A DNA stretch of 64,000 nucleotides, taken from Nitrospirota bacterium. Lineage in GTDB: Bacteria; Nitrospirota; Nitrospiria; Nitrospirales; Nitrospiraceae. Below the pieces are notes generated by a model, which did no database searches, was not told where the DNA came from, and saw only the letters and a list, made by a program, of their open reading frames with translations. Position numbers and translations under genes: made by a program. The DNA is taken from positions 124,001 through 188,000 of the forward strand of contig JBFMAX010000002.1 in NCBI GenBank assembly GCA_040755395.1. The letters are read 5' to 3'. This document shows positions 53,348-60,634 of this stretch, in pieces (the stretch's first letter is position 1; every line of letters starts with the position of its first letter).

Positions 53348-54442
53348 TCAATAGCGGACTTTCAGCAGCAGATAGAGACCGAACGAAAGGAAAACCAGGT
53401 TGGAGATCCAGCCGGCGATAATGGGCGCCAGCACGCCGCTTCGTCCCAAGGCGATCGCTATGGAATGCGTGGACCAGTAGCAAAAGCCGATCACCAGCGC
53501 TTGTCCGATCCCGATGGCCATGCTGCCTCCGCCGCGGGTGCCGCTCCGTCGCAGGCTCAATGCGATCCCGACAATGACCATGATGATCGTTACGAAGGGA
53601 AAAGCCACCCGTCCATAATAATCGGTGAGAAACCGGGCGAAACTATACCCGTCTTTGCTCAGACGCTCGATGTAGGCGCGGATGTCCCGAAAGGTCATCG
53701 TGTCGGATTCGACCGAGAGCCACGTGCTGAAGTCTTCCGGAATCTGCGAGAGCCCGATAGGCTCGCTCTCGAACTCCGTCGCCCGGACCGTCCCGTCCGG
53801 GAGGATTTTCCTGTGACGGCCGCTCTGCAGGATCCATCCGCCGGAAGCATAGCGGGCTTCCTTGGCCTCGGTAATTTCCGTCAGTTGAAAGCCGTGGCTG
53901 AGTTGGTACAGACGGAGTCCCCGGAGGACCGCTCCGCCCGGTTCGACCAACTCGAAATTCATCAACGTCCGAGTACCGATTCTGATCCAAGGTTGAGGCG
54001 CCTTCAACGACATGGACGGCGGTTTCTTTTCAATGTTGACGGTTTTCACATATTCGGCCCGTGCGTTCGACAGCGGGATCACGGTGGCGCTGAACGCCAG
54101 CAGGACAAGTCCGACAAGAAGGGCGAAGAAAAGAAAGGGCGAGGCGACCCGGAAGAGGCTGATCCCTGAGCTCCGCATCGCGGTAATCTCGTGGTTGCGC
54201 GACAGCATCCCCAAAGTCAGGAGCGTCGCCATCAGGACAGCCAGCGGAGCAATCTGGAAAGAAATGCCAGGTGTTCTGAGCAAAAAGAATACAGCAATAT
54301 CAGTGGCTTCCGCGTCATAGCGAAGGAATCGCCGCAACTTTTCGAAAAAATCAACGACCAGGTAGACCGTCATCAACCCGGCGAAGCACATGGCGAAGAT
54401 TTTGGCATATTCGCAGAGCAGATATCGAAACAGAATGCCCAT
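53348..54442 (-). CDS. lptG: LPS export ABC transporter permease LptG
   Basis: Inner-membrane half of the LptB2FG transporter that extracts LPS. The 364-residue YjgP/YjgQ-family protein has two N-terminal membrane helices (FRYLLCEYAKIFAMCFAGLM), a third with LATLLTLGMLSRNHEITAMRS-type coupling region, a periplasmic beta-jellyroll, and three C-terminal helices. Starts four bases after lptF ends; order lptF-lptG fits the usual arrangement. Confidence 0.9.
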   Translation of the reverse strand: MGILFRYLLCEYAKIFAMCFAGLMTVYLVVDFFEKLRRFLRYDAEATDIAVFFLLRTPGISFQIAPLAVLMATLLTLGMLSRNHEITAMRSSGISLFRVASPFLFFALLVGLVLLAFSATVIPLSNARAEYVKTVNIEKKPPSMSLKAPQPWIRIGTRTLMNFELVEPGGAVLRGLRLYQLSHGFQLTEITEAKEARYASGGWILQSGRHRKILPDGTVRATEFESEPIGLSQIPEDFSTWLSVESDTMTFRDIRAYIERLSKDGYSFARFLTDYYGRVAFPFVTIIMVIVGIALSLRRSGTRGGGSMAIGIGQALVIGFCYWSTHSIAIALGRSGVLAPIIAGWISNLVFLSFGLYLLLKVRY

Positions 54443-54446
54443 GTCG

Positions 54447-55535
54447 TTACCGCCTGTTCATTCGATAGAAGGCCGCCACAGTGACCGCGAGAAATATTCC
54501 GTTCGGCAACCAGGCGCCTGCGAACGGCGGAAGCACGAGGGTCGTGACGAGAAACTCGCACATGACGTTGAGCACATAGTAGGCGATGATGACCATGACG
54601 CCGACGGCGAAGCCGCCGATTCGTCCCGACCGTTTGGAGACGATTCCGACCGGAATCCCCAGGATGCAAAACACGAGCGACGCGGTCGGAAACGCCAGAT
54701 CCTTGTAGTATTCGGTCAGGCGACGCAAGGCGCCGGGATCGGTCCAGTTCGATTGCTCCAACTGCGCCAGCGTCGATTCCAGCGAGGGACGGTCATCGGC
54801 CGGCGCGTAGAGATGAGCGAAGCTCAACTTCAGGTCATAGGTGGAGAAGGACACTTGTCGATACTCGTTGAGCGAGTCCGGGCTGCTATGGATAACCCCG
54901 TCCTGCAGCCGAAGAGCGACCTGATTCGTGCGTCTGTCCGTCAGGACCAAGTACTCGCGGGCGACAATGATGCGCGGTTCGTCCGGGTTCCTCGAGTCGG
55001 AGACGAAAATGCCCGATCGACCGCCGTCGGCTTCTTTTTCGGGGATGAAGATCGTCATGCCCGGAATGGGTTCGTTAAACACGCCTCGATCCAGGGCCAA
55101 GACCAGTTGGTCTCGGAGCAGATTGAGCGCCACCTTCTTCAGGTTGACGCTGGTCCAGGGCTGTCCCCACTGGGAAAGGGTGAGGGTCAGCCCGCATACC
55201 ACAACCGCGAACAGGAACACCGATCTGGAAAGCCGCAGGAGGCTCAAGCCTGCGGCCCGCATGGCGACTAATTCCTTGTCGTAGGAGAGTCGTCCGAAGG
55301 CGGTAATCGATGCGATGATACCCGCGATGGGCAGCGTGAGGACCAGGAATGAGGGCAGCAAATGAGCGAAGACCTTGAGCACCGCAAAAAATCCGACCCC
55401 CTTTGAAACGAGCAGCTCCACCAGCCGCAGCAACTCTCGAGTCAGCATGACGAAACAGAGGGCGCCCAGGCTGATAAAAAACGGCGGGACGAGTTCCAAG
55501 AAGATGTAGCGATCCAAGATGGTGCGTAGCAGCAT
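54447..55535 (-). CDS. lptF: LPS export ABC transporter permease LptF
   Basis: Partner permease of LptG. The 362 residues include ILDRYIFLELVPPFFISLGA, the coupling segment FGRLSYDKELVAMRAAGLSL, a periplasmic domain, and three C-terminal helices. The ATG at 55535 matches the family start (MLLRTILDRY); the open frame upstream adds 26 residues of unlikely sequence. A ggggagag ribosome-binding site precedes it. First gene of the minus-strand envelope cluster. Confidence 0.92.
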   Translation of the reverse strand: MLLRTILDRYIFLELVPPFFISLGALCFVMLTRELLRLVELLVSKGVGFFAVLKVFAHLLPSFLVLTLPIAGIIASITAFGRLSYDKELVAMRAAGLSLLRLSRSVFLFAVVVCGLTLTLSQWGQPWTSVNLKKVALNLLRDQLVLALDRGVFNEPIPGMTIFIPEKEADGGRSGIFVSDSRNPDEPRIIVAREYLVLTDRRTNQVALRLQDGVIHSSPDSLNEYRQVSFSTYDLKLSFAHLYAPADDRPSLESTLAQLEQSNWTDPGALRRLTEYYKDLAFPTASLVFCILGIPVGIVSKRSGRIGGFAVGVMVIIAYYVLNVMCEFLVTTLVLPPFAGAWLPNGIFLAVTVAAFYRMNRR

Positions 55536-55673
55536 TGGGCGGACTCTCCCCGTAAGCGGTGCGCAAGAAAATCCCAATAAGAATAAGGGACTGCGAAGAC
55601 ATTGTAAACACATCGCCGCCGATCGTTCCCTGACCTCCGTACGGAGTTTTCTGCAGGAAGGCCAAAGAACTGC

Positions 55674-55889
55674 TTGACAAGCTCAGGAGCGCTATGTTAC
55701 ATGCCAGCCCGAATTTTGCCCTGGGCAAATGTCTCACGTCACCGGAACAACCCCCCCGTACGAAGCCTGTTGCTCAGCGCGATTATTCCTATTCCATTTT
55801 CATGCCGTTTCTATTCGGACGCATGTGTCCGCAGCACTCGTGGGCCCAGCGACTCGATGTCGGGGAGCTGTAGAGGAAAGGAGGGTTCT
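55674..55889 (+). promoter_or_regulatory. Candidate promoter and long leader of the cold-shock gene
   Basis: TTGACA at 55674-55679 and a weak -10-like TTACAT 17 bp downstream lead into roughly 185 bp of untranslated leader before the GTG start. Long structured leaders are typical of cspA-type genes, where they act as RNA thermosensors. The structure itself was not computed. Confidence 0.45.
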
Positions 55890-56093
55890 GTGAAAACAAA
55901 GGGGACTGTTAAGTGGTTCAACGATCGGAAAGGATTTGGCTTTATTCGATTGGAAAGCGGGGAAGATGTGTTTGTGCACTATTCAGCCCTTCAAGGCGAG
56001 GGTTTCAAGACTCTCAAGGAAGGCGAAAACGTCGAATTCGACATTGTGCAGGGAGCCAAGGGGCCTCAGGCAGCCAATGTGATGAAAACCTGA
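55890..56093 (+). CDS. CspA-family cold-shock protein
   Basis: A 67-residue OB-fold RNA/DNA chaperone: [15 protein letters not shown] (RNP1), DVFVHYSAL (RNP2), and [23 protein letters not shown] start with the strong ribosome-binding site aaaggaggg. Length is normal for the family. Followed by a terminator at 56142. Confidence 0.95.
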   Translation: MKTKGTVKWFNDRKGFGFIRLESGEDVFVHYSALQGEGFKTLKEGENVEFDIVQGAKGPQAANVMKT

Positions 56094-56141
56094 CCTGAGT
56101 CGCTGTTGGTTCCCCTTCGTTTCTAGCACCGACTCATTAGG

Positions 56142-56170
56142 AGACCCCGCTCGCCCGGGCGGGGTCTTTC
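56142..56170 (+). terminator. Rho-independent terminator after the cold-shock gene
   Basis: agaccccgc (56142-56150) pairs with gcggggtct (56159-56167), followed by a short T-run. Located 49 bp after the stop codon. Confidence 0.8.
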
Positions 56171-56304
56171 CGTCTGTAGCACGAATTCGTTCGATCCGGC
56201 CCGCGCCATACTTAAGCTTTTTGCCCCCCTGAGGCCCTGTCATTCGGACCGTTTCCTTGACAAAACCCATTGAAACTGCTAGCGTTTGCGTATCGTGGAG
56301 GTCC

Positions 56305-58749
56305 GTGTTGGCGGCCGATCGCAGTACGATCCTGCAGAATGCGCAGCTCTTTGCCTCGCGGGGCCAGTTCGACGCCGCCATCGCCGAATGGAAGAAACTC
56401 ACCGCTGAATCCTCCACCGACGGTACCATCTATAACACGATCGGCGATCTCCATCTCAAGCGCAACGCGCCGGGCGATGCGATTGTGGCCTATCTTCAGG
56501 CCGCCTCGGCGTTTCGAGCCGAAGGAGCGACGCTCAAGGCGATTGCCGCCTACAAGAAAGTCCTCAAAGTCGATCCCTCACGGTACGAAGTGTACCGCCA
56601 TCTCGGCGATCTCAATGCGGAGCGAGGGCTGCTGAGCAGCGCGGTCGCCGATTACTTGACGCTCGGCAAATACTATCTCAAGGAACGCAAGACCAAGGAA
56701 GCGCTGGAGATTTACAAGAAAATCATCAGCCAGGACCCGTCCAACCTCGACGCGCAGCAGCGCGTCGCCGAGCTGTGCCTCCAAGAAAATCTGCAGGATG
56801 AAGCCGTCAAGGTGTACCTGCAGCTCGGGCGGGAACGGTCGGCGCAGCAGCGCTATGACGAGGCCCGGGACGCGTATCTGGCCGTCCTCCGAATCGATCC
56901 GACCAACAGCGAGGCGGCTCAATACGTTCAGAATTACGACAAAGACGCGGCCGAAGGGATGCGTGGGGTCCGGCCGAGCCCGGTTCAGTCGGCGCCGCCT
57001 GCAAAAAGTTCGGAACCGACGAATCTGCTGGCCGAGGCGACCAGGCGTATGGAAGAAGGGCAGTACGCGGGCGCCGAAGCGATCCTCACCCAACTCCTGA
57101 CCCGCGAACCGGGCAATCCGCAAGTCTGCCAGTTGCTCGCCCGGCTCCATCTCCAACGAGGGGACCTTCAAGTCGCGCTCAACGAGTATCGGTTTCTCGC
57201 TGGGGCGGCCATGCGGGCGCAGGATTACACGTTGGCCGAGTCCCTCATCAACGAATACCTGAGCGTCGAACCGACTTGCGTGGCGTTGCTCGAGATGCTG
57301 GGTTCCCTGTACGAGGAAAAAGGCGACGGCGCCGCCGCGGCGATCCACTACGGCAAAGCCATCGAGGTTCTGTTGGAACATCCGGAGCCCGGTATGCCGA
57401 TGTTGCCGGCCGAGCTTTACGCCAAGGTCAAACTCCTGGCACCTGCCAGCCCGGTGATTCAGAAATTCGCGCGTGTATTCGAGCCCGGAGCCGTCGCACC
57501 TCACCCGCAGGAGATCGAAGAATCTGCGAGCGAAGCCGACAGGGTCCCTTCTCAGCCGGGATCCGAGGTATCCGCTCACGTTGGGCCTCCGTCTGCTTCG
57601 CCGCAGGATGCGGCCGCGAGCGAGCCCGTCGCTTCGGAGGATACCCAAGGCGAACTCGCGGGTTCCGATGAGGCGAGCGTCGGCGGGTTTGCCATCCAGG
57701 GGGCGGAGCCGGACGATGCATGGAACACCACGTCCAAAGTCAATTTGAAACAAGATCGGCATTTCCCGTCTCAAAGCGCCAGGGCCGACAGCCAGTCGCC
57801 CGTGGAGTCTGCGCAGGCGAAGGGAACTTCTCGGTCCAAAGATCGTGATGCCGAGGACCGGCTGGATTTACTCGATCGGGTCCGGACGTTGATCCTCAAT
57901 CGTCGGTATGTGGCGGCGGAAACGATTCTCTCCCAGTTGCTGGCCGAGCAGCCCGATGATTGGGAAGCGCTCCGACTGATCGGACGGTTGCTCGAAGAGA
58001 AGGGCGACGCGGCGGCCGCCGCGTTGCAGTATGCTAAGGCGTTGGACATTCTGCTTCAGCATCCCGATCGGGGAGCGGAATCGCTGCCGACTGAGTTGTA
58101 TCACAAGGTGAAAGCGCTGGCGCCGGCCAGTCCTGTGGTCGCCGAGCTGGCGTCTCGATTCGAGCCGGTCATACAGGATGAAGCTCCCGTGGCGCCGCAA
58201 GGCGCTTCCGTTCAACCGTCCACGGCGGCCCAAAAACCGCAAGAAGAGCAAACCGGAGAAGAGGAGTATGAGGTCCGGTACACGCTCGGCGTCGCGTATC
58301 AAAACATGGGGTTGTTAGATGAAGCGATCGAGGAGTTTCGGCTGTCCATGCAGGGGCCAAAATCGTTTATGGATGCCTCGCTCATGCTGGCGCGCTGTCT
58401 GAAGGAACAAGGACAGCATAAAGCGGCCATCGCGCATTTGGAGCAGACCCTGGCCGATCCCCGCTGTGTCGACGAGAAGACGCCGGCGATCCGGTATGAA
58501 TTGGGTCTCCTGTATGAAGCCGAGGGGCTTTTCGACAGCGCACTGAGGGTGTACGAAACGATTCCGCAGTTTCAGGACGTGCCGCAGCGGATCGAATGGA
58601 TCAGAGGACAGGGTCGACCCGGAGCGTCGGTCGCCGACCCGTCCGGACAGGCGAAACCGCAGGCCCAGGGCGGGCGCGAGCAGCCGGTCCATGCCGCATC
58701 GGCGCCGCCTCAGCAGGAGCGGAAGAAACGCCGGATCTCCTATCTCTAG
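56305..58749 (+). CDS. Large TPR-repeat protein
   Basis: About 814 residues of tetratricopeptide-type helical repeats in three blocks separated by acidic, Pro/Ser/Glu-rich linkers. Repeats include FDAAIAEWKKLTAE, LKAIAAYKKVLKVDPSRYEV, TKEALEIYKKIISQDPSNLD and LDEAIEEFRLSMQG. Two similar segments (EEGQYAGAEAILTQLLTREP... and NRRYVAAETILSQLLAEQP...) indicate internal duplication. GTG 56305 or TTG 56308 both follow a ggagg site; the latter has the better spacing. No signal peptide. Next to an ExeA-like ATPase, so a scaffold for a pilus or secretion apparatus is possible. Confidence 0.85.
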   Translation: MLAADRSTILQNAQLFASRGQFDAAIAEWKKLTAESSTDGTIYNTIGDLHLKRNAPGDAIVAYLQAASAFRAEGATLKAIAAYKKVLKVDPSRYEVYRHLGDLNAERGLLSSAVADYLTLGKYYLKERKTKEALEIYKKIISQDPSNLDAQQRVAELCLQENLQDEAVKVYLQLGRERSAQQRYDEARDAYLAVLRIDPTNSEAAQYVQNYDKDAAEGMRGVRPSPVQSAPPAKSSEPTNLLAEATRRMEEGQYAGAEAILTQLLTREPGNPQVCQLLARLHLQRGDLQVALNEYRFLAGAAMRAQDYTLAESLINEYLSVEPTCVALLEMLGSLYEEKGDGAAAAIHYGKAIEVLLEHPEPGMPMLPAELYAKVKLLAPASPVIQKFARVFEPGAVAPHPQEIEESASEADRVPSQPGSEVSAHVGPPSASPQDAAASEPVASEDTQGELAGSDEASVGGFAIQGAEPDDAWNTTSKVNLKQDRHFPSQSARADSQSPVESAQAKGTSRSKDRDAEDRLDLLDRVRTLILNRRYVAAETILSQLLAEQPDDWEALRLIGRLLEEKGDAAAAALQYAKALDILLQHPDRGAESLPTELYHKVKALAPASPVVAELASRFEPVIQDEAPVAPQGASVQPSTAAQKPQEEQTGEEEYEVRYTLGVAYQNMGLLDEAIEEFRLSMQGPKSFMDASLMLARCLKEQGQHKAAIAHLEQTLADPRCVDEKTPAIRYELGLLYEAEGLFDSALRVYETIPQFQDVPQRIEWIRGQGRPGASVADPSGQAKPQAQGGREQPVHAASAPPQQERKKRRISYL

Positions 58750-58764
58750 CCTACGCCTTACCCT

Positions 58765-59580
58765 ATGAGCCTCCTGGAGTTCTTCCATCTGAAAGAAAGC
58801 CCCTTTTCCACCACTGTCGACAATCGATTCTTCTATAAGACGCAGCAGCATGCCGAAGCGCTCGTCCGGCTCAAGTACGCCGCCGAACATATGAAAGGTC
58901 TGGCGGTCCTGGTCGGTGACATCGGAACGGGCAAAACGACCCTGGCCACCCGGCTGCTGGAGGACTTGGAAACCGGGGACTATGACGCGGCCCTGCTCGT
59001 CGTGATCCACGCGGCGGTGACGTCGGAGTGGATGCTCCGCAAGATCGCGCTGCAGCTCGAAATTCCCTCCCCGGCCGACACCAAGACCGAGCTGCTGACG
59101 CAACTTTCCCGGCGGCTGCAGGAGATCTTCGAATCGGGGAAGAAAGCGGTGGTGCTGATCGACGAGGCGCAGATGTTGCGCAGCCGGGATCTCATGGAAG
59201 ATTTTCGCGGGCTGCTCAATATCGAGCTCGACGGTCGAAAGGCGGTGACCTTCATTCTCTTCGGGCTCCCCGAGCTGGATCAGGTGTTGGCGCTGGACCC
59301 GCCGCTTCATCAGCGGGTCGCCATGCGGTATCAATTGGCGCCCCTGGACGCCGCCGGTACGGAAGCCTATGTCAACCATCGACTGCAGGTCGCCGGTGCG
59401 AAAAACGCCCTCTTTAAGCCCGCCACGTTCCCGTTGATCGCCAAGTATTCGCAGGGCATTCCGCGGCTAATCAACACCATCTGCGACAACGCCCTCCTGG
59501 AAGGCTACCTGCGCAAGCAGGAGCGCATCGAGCCGGACCTGATCAACGAAGTGGCGCGGGACCTCGTGCTCGCGAAGTGA
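58765..59580 (+). CDS. ExeA/GspA-like AAA ATPase (second copy)
   Basis: A 271-residue paralogue of the ATPase at 46626: FFHLKESPFSTTVDNRFFY, Walker A VGDIGTGKTT, Walker B VVLIDEAQML, sensor region HQRVAMRYQLAPLDAAGTEA and IPRLINTICDNALL. It starts 15 bp after the TPR gene, so the two are probably co-transcribed. As with the first copy, the periplasmic part of full ExeA is missing. Confidence 0.87.
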   Translation: MSLLEFFHLKESPFSTTVDNRFFYKTQQHAEALVRLKYAAEHMKGLAVLVGDIGTGKTTLATRLLEDLETGDYDAALLVVIHAAVTSEWMLRKIALQLEIPSPADTKTELLTQLSRRLQEIFESGKKAVVLIDEAQMLRSRDLMEDFRGLLNIELDGRKAVTFILFGLPELDQVLALDPPLHQRVAMRYQLAPLDAAGTEAYVNHRLQVAGAKNALFKPATFPLIAKYSQGIPRLINTICDNALLEGYLRKQERIEPDLINEVARDLVLAK

Positions 59581-59588
59581 GCGCTCGG

Positions 59589-60539
59589 TCAGGCCACCCG
59601 ATTGGGAGCCGGCCGCCCTTCCAGCACGGCCCGCACGTTCTCCACGCAGATCATGCCCATCCGGATGCGCGTGTCCAGCGTCGCCGATCCCAGGTGGGGC
59701 AACAGCACGACATTAGGGAGTTCGCGGAGGCCGGGATGGAGTTCCGGTTCCCGTTCGTACACGTCAAGCCCCGCGCCGGCCGGCCGGCCGGCGCGGAGCG
59801 CCTCCACCAAGGCGGCTTCGTCCACCACCGGACCGCGCGAGGTGTTGATCAGGAAGGCGGTGGGCTTCATGCGCGCGAACGCCTGCTTGTCGAGCAGATG
59901 GTGCGTGTCGGGCGTCAGCGGGACATGGACGGTGATAAAATCCGATTCGGCCAGCACCTCGACGAACGGCCTGAAGTCCCACCGGGGATCGCCCGGCACC
60001 GGATGCCGACCGGCGTACAGCACCGGCATGTTGAAACCGGCGGCGCGGCGCGCTACGGCTTGCCCGATCCGGCCCATGCCGATCACTCCGAGCGTCTTGC
60101 CCCAGACGTCGGCGCCCAGCATGTGGGTCGGCGCCCAGCCGGTCCACTGACGCGCCCGCACCAGCCGATCGCCCTCGACGACGCGGCGAGCCGCAGCCAG
60201 CAACAGCGCCCAGGTCAAATCGGCGGTCGTGTCGGTCAGCACGTCCGGGGTGTTGGTGACGACGACGCCGTGAGCGCGCGCGGCGTCGAGGTCGATGTTG
60301 TTGTAGCCGACCGCGTAATTGGCCAGGATTTTCAACTGCGGCGCGCGGCTCAGCACCGCGCCGTCGATCGTTTCCGTCAAGGTGCAGATGGCCGCCTCCG
60401 CCTCCCGCATGCCGTCCAGCAGCGCGCGGGGAGACGGGGGCTCGACCGCGGGAACGGCCGTGAGCCGAAACCGCTCGCGGATCGCGGCCATGACCGGATC
60501 GGGAAGCAGGCGCGAGACATACAAGGCGGGCAACGGCAT
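59589..60539 (-). CDS. D-isomer-specific 2-hydroxyacid dehydrogenase (glyoxylate/hydroxypyruvate reductase-like)
   Basis: A 316-residue NAD(P)H-dependent enzyme that interconverts 2-oxo and D-2-hydroxy acids. Substrate-domain VGYNNIDLDAARAHGVVVTN, Rossmann GVIGMGRIGQAVARR, catalytic Arg in NTSRGPVVDE, Glu in EREPE and His in LLPHLGSAT are all present. The ATG at 60539 (MPLPALYVSR) fits the family; an open frame extends 34 residues upstream without similarity. It is divergent from a glycolate/lactate-oxidase-type gene, suggesting linked 2-hydroxyacid metabolism. Confidence 0.9.
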   Translation of the reverse strand: MPLPALYVSRLLPDPVMAAIRERFRLTAVPAVEPPSPRALLDGMREAEAAICTLTETIDGAVLSRAPQLKILANYAVGYNNIDLDAARAHGVVVTNTPDVLTDTTADLTWALLLAAARRVVEGDRLVRARQWTGWAPTHMLGADVWGKTLGVIGMGRIGQAVARRAAGFNMPVLYAGRHPVPGDPRWDFRPFVEVLAESDFITVHVPLTPDTHHLLDKQAFARMKPTAFLINTSRGPVVDEAALVEALRAGRPAGAGLDVYEREPELHPGLRELPNVVLLPHLGSATLDTRIRMGMICVENVRAVLEGRPAPNRVA

Positions 60540-60634
60540 CGGCTCGCATCTTAGCGAATCATCCGGTCCGCGACAACGCCTCGACCGCCGGAGCCTTGTT
60601 CTCTTCTGATCGGTGCGTCTAGAATGGATTGCGC

